Shown here piece by piece: positions 55,382 to 64,000 of a stretch of 64,000 nucleotides of DNA. The stretch spans positions 1 to 64,000 of the forward strand of contig WEDG01001385.1 of the NCBI GenBank assembly GCA_017591395.1, read 5' to 3'. A program made the position numbers and the translations under genes. The notes beneath the pieces were generated by a model. That model was not told the DNA's origin. It made no database searches and saw only the letters and a list, made by a program, of their open reading frames with translations. The stretch's first letter is position 1. Every line of letters begins with the position of its first letter. This stretch comes from Schistocephalus solidus (taxonomy: Eukaryota; Platyhelminthes; Cestoda; Diphyllobothriidea; Diphyllobothriidae).

Positions 55382-56850
55382 CACGGTTTCCTAGAAACCG
55401 TGGCTGGGAAGTCTGCCAATCTGACGCTTCTACTAGACCACGCCGTCGGCTCAGTGTATGTGCTGTGTGTGTCGAGTGGCTGACCAGTGGACTGGGAGTC
55501 AGACGGCGATGGCTGCTCCATATCCCCTGTGTTAGTGAATCCTGGTGTGTGCGTTATGGGGGCCAGGTCGTGCTGTGGCGCGCGAAGACGGGTACACCGA
55601 TCCGTCAGCCAATGCGCCCAGTCCCACGTCAGACAACTGACTGGCTCGGATGGTGGTCTGATTGTGGGGGTTGGGGAGAGAGTGAGGTCGACAGCTCAGC
55701 GCATGTTCCTCACTATAAACAATCTGACGCGCTTGAAACTATCACGGTGCGCTAAAAGCCGTGGCTTAGAAGGTTGCCAACTGACGGGATAACTCGGACC
55801 GCGAGGTCACACCAATGTGTGGAGTGGCTAACTGGCGGACTGAGAGTCAGGCTGCAATGGCTCCTTCTTAATGTGGTCTTTATGGCACTCCCACTCGGTG
55901 GGATCCGAGCCAGGTGTGGTGGTACGCCCAGGGGCGGCTCCGGTCGCACCAGGCACCTGCGCCCTCTCCCATCTCCGGTCTTCTTGACTGTGTCATGAGA
56001 CCGGGCTCAGGTGGGGGAGGAGGAGAGAGTGCGGTAACGTTGAGTGCCGCGGTTGGAAGATTGCCAACTGACAATTACACTCAGACCTCGCAGTTAGTCC
56101 AATGTGTGTTGTGTGGAGTGGCTGACTGGTGGTCTGAGAGTCCGGCTGCGATGGCTCCTTCTTAACGTGACCTCTGGCTATCTCTCACATGTGAGATGTA
56201 AGCCGTTCAACCCCCTGTTGTGTGAAATCCTGGTGCTTGTGTTTGGGGGGCCAGGTCATGTACGTAGTACACGTAGACGAGGTCACCAGCAGCTGCGCCC
56301 GCTTCCGCATCAGACAACTGACCGGCTCGGACTGTGGTCTGATTGTGGGGGTGGGGGAGAGAGTGAGGTCGAGAGCTCAGCGTATTTTCCTCACTATAAA
56401 CAATCTGATGCGCTTGAAACTATCACGGTGCGCTAAAAGCCGTGGCTTGGAAGGTTGCCAACTGACGGGATAACTCGGACCGCGTGGTCAGCCCAATGTG
56501 TGTTTTGTGTGGAGTGGCTGACTGGCGGACTGAGAGTCAGGTTGCAATGACTCCTTCTTAATGTGGCCTTTATGGCACTCCCACTCCGTGGGATCCAAGC
56601 CAGGTGTGGTGGCACGCCCAGGGGCGGTTCCGGCTGCGCCAGCCACCTGCGCCCTCTCCCATCTCCGGTCTTCTTGACTCTGTCTTGACACCGGGCTCAG
56701 GTGGGGAAGGAGGAGAGAGTGCGGTAGCTGCAGCGCAAGGCTACTATCACTTAAAACTAATTCACGCGCAAGTCACCGTCCCTGCACCACCTGGTGTGGA
56801 GCATACGGTGGACCTCGACGAAATCGACGGTCGAACTGCCACAGTGTAGA
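55382..56850 (+). repeat. Promoter-like monomer array, two dimers, after element Z2
   Basis: Four monomers start at 55,382, 55,744, about 56,030 and 56,424. The first and third resemble each other, and the second and fourth do, giving two dimers. Monomer starts have CACGGTTTCCTAGAAACCGTG (55,382) or CACGGTGCGCTAAAAGCCGTG (55,744 and 56,424). The array ends with a linker (CACCGTCCCTGCACCACC and GGTGGACCTCGACGAAATCG) that in Z1 joins the 5' UTR. Here it ends instead against an inverted family Z tail at about 56,850. Confidence 0.8.
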
Positions 56851-57535
56851 TGGTATGCGCTGATGTGGCTTAGCCTCCGGTGGTTTACCGCAGGTTTTCG
56901 TGGATGCGTATGTGCCCCAATAGGCCCATGCGGTGTGTAAATGTGTGGGAGCAATGAGGGCAGTGGAGGCGGGCGCGTCGACTGTCTGTCGGAATCCCAG
57001 GCACTGGTTCACCAGCCTCCGTGAGATGGATTCGCAGGTAACCGGCCAAGCTGATGCGTGAGTTGAAGTTGCGGGCGTCTTGTGGACAGGAGAAATCGTT
57101 AGAGGCTAGGGGGATGTCATTCATGGTAGTTGGGGTGCCAGTGGCGGTAAGAATAGCGGGAGCGGATGGTGTGCATGGTGTATCGGTGTTTTCGGCATTG
57201 CGGTGAATTCCGCTCTCATGGATGCGCATGTGACCTAATAGGGCCATGCGATGAGTGAATGCGCGAGGATAGTGAGTGCAGTGCAGACGGCGATAACTGC
57301 TGTTTTTGTGCCCCAGACACTGGTTCACCAGTCTCTGTACGATGGATTCGCAAGTGATCGACCAGGCCGATGCGTGAGGTGAATGTGTGATCGCATTGAG
57401 AACAGTTTAAGAGATTCTCCATTGCTGATAGTGGTGGTGGTAATGAAGGTGGTGGTGGGGGGAGCAGGTGATGAGTATTGGGATGTGGTCTCTATGATGG
57501 TGGGAGTAATGGAATTGATGCCAAGATTGACTGCA
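56851..57535 (-). mobile_element. Family Z zinc-finger/3' UTR fragment Z4
   Basis: On the minus strand: CSQCDHTFTSRIGLVDHLRI, LHCTHYPRAFTHRMALLGHM (second Cys changed to Tyr), CPQDARNFNSRISLAGYLRI (second Cys changed to Asp and first His to Tyr) and CPHCSHTFTHRMGLLGHIRI, then a stop and the 3' UTR (CCACCGGAGGCTAAGCCACA). It lacks RT entirely. Its 5' edge (57,518-57,535) touches a monomer fragment. Confidence 0.8.
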
Positions 57536-57540
57536 CGCTC

Positions 57541-57590
57541 CTCGTTAACCCATAAGTTGGCAACCTTCCACGTCACGACTTTTACATGCA
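57541..57590 (-). repeat. Isolated monomer fragment
   Basis: On the minus strand GTGGAAGGTTGCCAACTTAT and GGGTTAACGAGG match the core of the promoter-like monomers (GTGGCTTGGAAGGTTGCCAA, GGGATAACTCGG). It lies directly upstream of the finger fragment Z4. Confidence 0.6.
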
Positions 57591-57599
57591 CCAAGTAAA

Positions 57600-60500
57600 G
57601 CGCCTGCTCTTTTTTGGGTTGCTGAAAATTAAGACGTTTAAGAAGCGTAACGCGGAATTCCTTTTTTACAGTCCATGTGTGTCTTCTGCTTTATATACCA
57701 CAGCATACCCCACAGGTATGAGGCAGTTCCGTCCTATTTCCCTTATTAAGAAGGATAGTTGGACCTGAAAACCGTAACGGTAGTCATCAGCCCGACAGAC
57801 ATGTCAGCCAGTATTACTCCGAACCTCTTCCATACTTAAAAGGCGTCTGAGCTGTAAAATGTAGGACAGTTTTTTTACTCTGGAAGAAACTACTTCGACC
57901 ACATACTCATTCTTCGACGCACCTTAGCCACTGACATGGAGTTTAACAGACATAAATCTTCCCGATTGATACAATTGCACTGGTCGAGTCAGTGAATGAA
58001 TTCGCTCGTTGGAAGGCCTTAGAAGCAGGTGTCATACCCTTGGCATCGAGAGAACGAGGTCGTGTCTACCTAGACAGCGAGTATTCTACTGTCAACTCAG
58101 GCGCTCAATGAGACTGCATCCACCAAGCATTGCGGTTCTGGTCACAGCACTCCACAAAAAGGAGGGAGTGCAGATAGAAAAATACTTTTCCTTGCAGAGA
58201 AACTTTTTTTAGAATGTACGGCTGCAAAGACCAAGGCTCCAGTGAATGGCCAGGTTGATATTTGTGGTAAGGCAAATTCCAGATATAAATTGGGAGACGT
58301 ATAGTTGGTTTAGACGCCTCGGACACTTTATTGAACCCATGCTTAGAGCCAACGGAAAAAAGATGAAGGCGCAGAGAATTATTCCTAATATAGGTATGTC
58401 ATACGAGGAAGGTGGAGGAGTAAACAACCAGCTGGCCTTTTCTGGATGTCCCCGTTAGCCGCAAAGGTTGTGGTGGCCTGAAAACCAGTGGAGGACAGCA
58501 ATAAATACGACGCAAGTACTGAACTTAAACAGCAACCGCCCAATCAATCACAAACGCAGTTGCGTAAGGGCGCTATACCGGCGCGTCGCGATGTATTACA
58601 GTAAAACGTAAGACAAGGTTTTTTAAGTACAATATCTTCGATGGGTACTGAGAGCGGATGGTTACCCGCGCAATTTTGTCAACCAGTGCATACGTAAACG
58701 ACAAAAGAAACCAAATCCAAATGGCCCTAAATTCTGTCGAGCTCTTCCATACGTGAAGAACGTCTCGCAAGCCGTCAGCCGCCTTCTTACTACACCTGGA
58801 GTTGAAGTCGCACACAGGCCATAAATAACCATCAGGCGCCGCGTCATGAGGCTGAAAGAGCCACTGCAACGACAGGCAATGTCTAGGGCCGTTTACCGGA
58901 TCTGGTGCAATTGTTGACAAAGCAAATGTGTCGGAAAAACCGGGAGATTACTCCGGACGCGAATAGCCGAGCATACAGCTGTGGCGAGGAGGAAGGACGC
59001 TAGCTCTCAGGTTGCAGTTCACTCTACGGGACCCGGCCATATTTTCAAGTTTGATGAGGCCGAAATCCTCGCAAGAAATGATAACCGTGTGAGCCGCAAG
59101 CTACTCGAGTCATGGTTCTCGGGCCCGTAGTCCATTAACAAGGGCATTGCCTGAGCATCGGAATGAGTCAGGTCGGGCGGATGGGTGACTAACACCTCCG
59201 ATGAAAGTGGCCCAAACTTTCGGGTCACTATCACGCACAATCAACATGGAGGATAAAATGACGGCTGCCAAGCTTTCATCGCGTCAATTACGATCCCCAG
59301 CGGTGATCGCGATAACTGCTAATTATAGTCCGCATGTGATCGTGTGGCCACTACGTACTATAAATTCTGCTCACCTTATGTCTCTAGCACCCTTATCTGC
59401 CATGGTCACTGATGAAGCAGAAATGTCAGGCCTATAAACCTCCTGTTCCAGCGATCGCATCTTCTGAACTGCTTCCTGGAACTCACCTGTTCGTTTCTAT
59501 CAGCAGTGGCGTGTCTATTAACCGGCAGTGGTCTTACACTCCGCCGCTTGGTATTGGAGTGTTTATGGATTGGTAGACTTTGTCCTCGTGTTCAAGCATG
59601 AATAAGAAAGCAGGCTTCTTCTAAACTTCTAAACCCTTCATCCTATATGGCGATGGGTGAGGCCGTCGACTGTTTCTTCATCCTCTAGGCTACCGACAGA
59701 CCGATGTTAAGAGAAAATAAACTACCGAATAAAATTTGCACCCTACAAGGGCCCATGGCCTAGTCACGGGACGCGGAGGTTCAAATTTAATCAGCTCCAG
59801 TGGAAGCCTTATGGGCGTGCGAAATGTACCTTCTGTTTGCTACCGATATAATTGTTTTACGATCAGGATATACTTTGGCTGGCAGAGCCGGTTTTGAACG
59901 TAGAACCTCACAAACGTGGGTTCGAGACTTGGTAAAGGGTCACTGGCTTAGACAGTTTGGCCAAGCTCGTTCGTAACATCGTTCCCCTTATCTCCTGTCT
60001 GAATTGTCCGCCTGCATAGTGGAGGTTAATTTTGAAGGTGAGCATATGCATTAAAGTCAAACGTGGTGAGATTACGTCCCCGAGTCTGCAGTGATAGAAA
60101 ATGGAACACTGAACAGACGATTCTGCGCCTTTAGTCGTTGACCGTGGAGCACGGGTTGCACAGGTGCACGCCGGCGCCAGCTAACCCAGTATTTATAATA
60201 GCTCACACAACTAGATCAAGGCTAGAAGGGTAAACGAGGCAGGTGCGTTTCGACAACGGTAAATCGTAAACGCGACATAATTTAGCTGAGATGTCAATCA
60301 CTGGAACTGTTGAAATCACCGAATACAGTCAAAGAGGCGGTTGATTGGCCGGAAAACTATTCGAGACCTCATTTGCCTGTACGTGCTCGTCAACATGACC
60401 AACTTCAAATTGGTGATTAAGGCAACTGCGAAAGGCACCGTTCGGTGGATGATGGAATATTTCTACCACTCAGATGGGTTAAAGGTCCGTATAATTGAAT

Positions 60501-61080
60501 AACGCAATTCAGGTTAGCGTGCAATCCACCGGTATTTTGTATGGATTCGAACGGCCTTGGTTTGTGACCCCCTGGGTCACCATTTTCAAATTCCGCGTTC
60601 AAGCTAGTTGTAACTGTACGTCATAACACGTGTGGTCCTTGAGTTGCAAAAAAAGATATCAACACCCATTTTGTTTCGACATTCAAACTCGGTTAAAACC
60701 TTCGGAATGGTAATACACGTCGTGTCTGAAGCATAAAGCAGGCACATGAGAGCTTTGGAAAGTCCCCTAGGGTCGCTTACCGAAAGTCTTCACAGTGGGT
60801 AGCCAAACTGAGGCTTGACCATAGCGATGATAAATTAGCCATTCCATGTAGTGAAGTTTTTCATGAATGCATGTCTGGCAGATATGTACGGCTTTGATAG
60901 CACTTCACTGATTCCGCTTTCCTTAAAGTACGAAATACCAGTTGTAAATAAAGAACTAAATTAATTGACGTCATAAGACACCGAACCAACCAGTTTTATC
61001 TGGTTATGAGAAGCACAAAACGTAACTGGACACTTAGGAGCGATAGTGCAGCCAAAATGGTTCAAAGAACCTAGACCCAA
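57600..61080. other. Stretch without recognised genes
   Basis: Open frames (for example 58,246-58,458 plus and 58,920-58,573 minus) are short and overlap on both strands with no domain. A tRNA-like sequence lies at 59,875-59,945. No known element family of this window is recognised here. Confidence 0.45.
59875..59945 (+). repeat. Possible tRNA-derived SINE head
   Basis: An A box-like TGGCAGAGCCGG (59,880-59,891) and a B box-like GGTTCGAGACT (59,919-59,929) lie about 28 nt apart. That spacing is slightly short for a tRNA, and no cloverleaf could be drawn, so this is a weak call. Confidence 0.3.
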
Positions 61081-61111
61081 AATTACTCATCATTGCGGAA
61101 AGAATAAGGAA

Positions 61112-61117
61112 TTTATT
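61112..61117 (-). terminator. Poly(A) signal overlapping the RSL1D1 stop codon
   Basis: On the minus strand AAATAAATT contains both the TAA stop (61,115-61,113) and a canonical AATAAA (61,117-61,112). No other AATAAA is obvious immediately downstream, so the 3' UTR may be only about 10-30 nt. Confidence 0.6.
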
Positions 61118-62838
61118 TCCTGCTGAATTTACGCTTCACATTTTTTCTGGTCACTGAGTTCTTTTGACGTTTACTTACAATCTTCTTTTTAGATTTCAAC
61201 TTTGTGGCAATATAAGATGTGTTGCTGAATAAACCTCCAACATCGACATCTGACAAGGGAAGAGACTTGGCAGCCTCAAGAATTGCGGCCACAGGCAATT
61301 TCGGTGAATTGTTGGCTAGGTGCTTCGAGAGTAGTCGAAGTTCTGGGGAAACTCCTCCGCGGTTAGGTAAGAAATTATGAATGGGCGTGGAAGGTGTCTT
61401 CCGCAAGGATTCGAGGGCTTTCACAGCTGCTTCTTGCGGGACTTCAGTCTCGTCGAAATACAGCGGAATGCTAGGGCCAGCTCCACGAACGTAGATAGAG
61501 CGCAGAGTTTTAAGACCACCAGGCCACTTTGCTAAGATGTCATTGGCCTAGAATTCGGTGAAGTAAAAGCGCAACATCAGAGATCATATAAGAATGAGAA
61601 ACACAAGCTAAGTGCTAGTTGTTTGGACAGTCGATAAGTTTATGAATTGAAGGCTCTGGAAAAGGAATGTGGGAAAAGATTTATTAAACAAGTTTCCATG
61701 TAAAATAATTCGAATTCTCGTGTTTACGTCGAGTAGATCAATTAAAAAGGAAATTAAGGTCACAATTAACAGATCAATAAAGATACGAAACAAAAAAGAC
61801 TTAATTGTGAACGGAGAATCCTGCATAGAGGTTATTTAGCCAAATGCTTTCATTTCAGTTCAGTAAAGTTGAGAGAAATTTAGATGGATGCTAAGGAAAT
61901 CTAAGTAGAATACACGGGAGCTTAAATAGCACAGCAAATAAAGAAGCAATGGAGACCCGCTAGGTAATTTTCAGGGGTCAGTCAGGAGCGTAATGTCCAA
62001 TCCTGCTAATCTAAATTTTCCGAATCTTACCTGAGTGAGACGATTAAGCTCCAAATAAAAGACAGCTAAACTTCAGAACATTAGATTTAGCTATTGTGGA
62101 GTTTAAACCTCAACTAGCTCCCTAAAGTGTTCCCCGGTTCCGGTGCAACAGTTTTCGTTAACAGTCAGATCGGAAATTATAAACGAGAATCTAGGGTAAC
62201 GAGCATACAATATATGTCAGGAATCCTCGACAGCTACCTTCGGGAGTGACTAAAGTCAACCTTAATTAGTAAGTTAAACAACTAATCTTGATCTTAAAAT
62301 TTGCCAGGAAGTGGGAAAATCTGAGTGAAGACGTACCGCAGAAAGAATGTTTCCTTCAGGTGTTCCGCTGGCATATCTGTGTCACCAACAACGAATGACT
62401 CTGTTGACCCATTTCCCTTGATCAACGCGAGTCCAGATGTCAGCACAGACTGTACAGCAGTAACGAGATCCTTTCCCGCAAGGGAAACAGGAACCGGAAC
62501 TTTATTGGTATTCCGTCCATAAAAAGCCTTTCCCAAGTTTGTTGGCAAATGGTGTATCACTCTTTTGTCAGCAAGAAAAACGTCGAACGTAGCCGCAAGT
62601 TTCCGTCGAGCTTCAAAAGACTGGTATGCCAATTTCAGTTCACTAATGGGTAAAAAGGTGACGGGCGGGAGACTGACTGTCCCGTGTTTAGACAAGTTCT
62701 TTTGCCACATGGACTTCCAAATGCTACCACTAGCCTCAAAATCCGTTTTTCGTATGTCTTTGACGATAACGCACACAGAGATTCCTAATGGTCGGTGTGG
62801 CATATAAAACTTTATGGTTTTTTTTTGGGTAGTGGAAT
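61113..62838 (-). CDS. RSL1D1: Ribosomal L1 domain-containing protein (RSL1D1-like), 3' two exons
   Basis: RSL1D1 is a nucleolar L1-fold protein involved in ribosome biogenesis and growth control. The upstream exon (about 62,838-62,337) holds FYMPHRPLG, LSKHGTVSLPPVTFLPISEL, YQSFEARRKLAATFDVFLAD, RVIHHLPTNLGKAFYG and KVPVPVSLAGKDL, all aligned to the L1 domain. The last exon (61,547-61,113) starts ANDILAKWPGGLKTLRSIYV, continues GAGPSIPLYFDE, and ends with a very basic tail (KLKSKKKIVSKRQKN...KRKFSRK) suited to nucleolar retention. The intron (62,336-61,548) has GTACGT and TTCTAG ends. The exons join in frame only if one base is missing near 62,350, where the present frame reads HLKETFFLR in place of the expected HLKEN-like motif. 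The N-terminus lies upstream, not recognised before the window edge. The stop codon lies inside an AATAAA. Confidence 0.85.
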
Positions 62839-62867
62839 CTTTCCGACAAATGATAGAACAACATTAG

Positions 62868-63089
62868 ATGATAACAGGCTTTTCTTTTGATGGGGAGAAT
62901 ATTCGTGAGTTTTTAAAAGAGGTAAAACGCCATCGTTCAGGTTTGCGTCTATTGTATGTAGGGCCATGCGGTCTTGTGAGAGAACCGGTTATACACCGAC
63001 AAATTCCAATTATGTTCGGCCTAAAGGGAAAGCAAGGTCATTCTGCCTCAGTTCAATACAGCTTTCTCAAACGTTTAAAGTTTGTATAA
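62868..63089 (+). other. Small open frame of unknown status, divergent from RSL1D1
   Basis: 73 codons beginning MITGFSFDGENIREFLKEVK and ending with a stop at 63,089, preceded by AACATTAG, which could serve as an acceptor. It is moderately basic, has no membrane span, and I do not recognise it. It lies 30 nt from the RSL1D1 exon on the opposite strand. It could be a terminal exon, a small gene or chance. Confidence 0.25.
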
Positions 63090-64000
63090 TATTCTGTGGA
63101 CTTCATGTTCTGGGCATTAACCAACCTTTTTCAACTGCAAACTAACCAGTTCTATGGATTATAATTAATAATAAGTGTATTTAAGTACTTTACTTAGACC
63201 TCTTGTGCCCAACAAATGGGTCAAAGCGGGCTGTGAGTCACTGCATCTATGTTTGCGATTTTCAAAGCAACTTTTGATTCCCTAGGCATTTTTATGTGAC
63301 CCAAGGAGGTAAAAGCTCACTCTGTTATTAGCATTTAGGGGAAAACATCACCTTCCAAGCATATATGTAGCTATCCAAACATAAGTGTCCGTTCCCTGTC
63401 AACATGTGGCCGCGCTTAGCGAGTATAGTAAGGCGAGGCCAGACGCAGTCATGGCCACGTCTAATTTTGAAAAAATTTCGGGAAACATTTTTACTTGCTG
63501 AATTGGCCATTTTACCATCGTAAATATATTGTAATTTGCATATAAAATCTCAATAAACCTCGTATATTCGCGAGATTAATGTCGCTATATCAACTAATTT
63601 TGGCCTATTTTCAATGGGCAGTTAGACAGCATTACAATACGTCTTTTGGCTATGATTAGTTATGTAGTCTTCAAATTAAGCAAACGCTTGTAACACAGTG
63701 GTGCTTCAACCTACGTTAATTACCTGTGATATATGTTTATGGTAATATTTATTTATTGCCACTTTACAGGCCAGGATCGAGTTGACAGGGGAACAAATCA
63801 TGATTGTTCTTTCTAGTGTTTTTCAGGATAAAAACTGCAGCTCCTTGCATGATTAAAGTTCGGGGCGGGGAAGGGTTGACACAGCTGCACAGTGTATTCC
63901 TTCTCCCTTCAGTGTTATAGATCCCGTGTTCTGCACCAGATAAGGTTGTGTCAGCAAACGGTTGCTCTCTGTTGGCTTAGGAATTAGCCAATTACGGGCT
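63090..64000. other. Right-edge stretch without recognised gene
   Basis: AT-rich with short frames only. If RSL1D1 continues upstream, this stretch is at least partly its intron, but no L1-domain N-terminal exon could be recognised. Confidence 0.35.

Noticed and set aside
55487..56473. Frames of 83-188 codons in the monomer array, some repeated
   Set aside because: Their repetition reflects the tandem monomers; frames are not maintained between monomers.
59404..59430. CTGATGA...GAAA resembling a hammerhead ribozyme core
   Set aside because: There is no room for stem II between the two motifs and no flanking stems could be paired.
60530..60610. GTTCGAATCC on the minus strand considered as a tRNA B box
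   Set aside because: No A box at a suitable distance and no tRNA fold.
1..64000. CRISPR arrays, bacterial operons, rRNA genes
   Set aside because: No regularly spaced short repeats, no Shine-Dalgarno-led gene clusters and no rRNA sequence; the genes present are spliced and eukaryotic.

Overview
This is eukaryotic, flatworm-type DNA, and I judge it most likely to come from a large-genome tapeworm of the diphyllobothriid group. Three conserved single-copy genes with spliced exons can be recognised: CCDC124 at the left edge (minus strand), U1 snRNP protein C (SNRPC) near 43.7-44.3 kb (plus strand), and the nucleolar ribosomal-L1-domain protein RSL1D1 near 61.1-62.8 kb (minus strand). Two of their introns are only 32 and 34 nt long, and the SNRPC start codon lies 2 nt after a strong splice acceptor, as expected of a trans-splicing flatworm. 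The lineage call rests mainly on my recognition of a reverse transcriptase fused to C2H2 zinc fingers, a protein type I associate with diphyllobothriid genomes. That part is inference.

Most of the remaining window is retrotransposon sequence, mostly broken and nested. One Ty3/gypsy element (minus strand, 5.8-10.8 kb) keeps gag, protease, RT-RNase H, integrase, a primer-binding site, a polypurine tract and one full LTR. Its 5' LTR is cut to about 50 bp. Four non-LTR families follow, given working names here. Family A (RT with YADD and an FDLSKAFDKVPH-type motif) is at 2.6-5.6, 12.1-14.2, 15.8-16.6, 26.3-30.7, 33.7-34.8 and 36.1-37.7 kb. Family B is at 24.3-26.3 and 30.7-32.7 kb plus a tail at 35.9 kb. 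Family C (RT with FADD and an FKKAFDSVPH-type motif) is at 1.9-2.5, 10.8-12.1, 14.6-15.8, 17.8-24.3, 24.5-24.8, 32.7-33.6 and 34.8-35.9 kb. Family Z (APE-type endonuclease, RT, C2H2 fingers) is at 39.4-42.2, 45.8-50.9, 50.9-55.4 and 56.9-57.5 kb.

The history can be read from the junctions. A family B element was amplified as a ~912-bp tandem repeat. Its first unit was then split by a long family A insertion and its third by family C material. A ~1.96-kb block made of two head-to-head element fragments was duplicated in direct orientation (10,968-12,931 and 14,602-16,566).

The most interesting region is 45.8-57.6 kb. Two family Z elements diverge from a shared point near 50.86 kb. The minus-strand copy is preceded by an array of promoter-like monomers, each opening with a CACGG...CCGTG palindrome. 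The same monomers recur as a two-dimer array directly after the 3' end of the plus-strand copy. A zinc-finger retroelement with monomer arrays at both ends is the best candidate here for an under-described system.

Many frame breaks fall in homopolymers, so some apparent pseudogenisation, including a 1-nt frameshift in RSL1D1, may be sequencing or assembly error.
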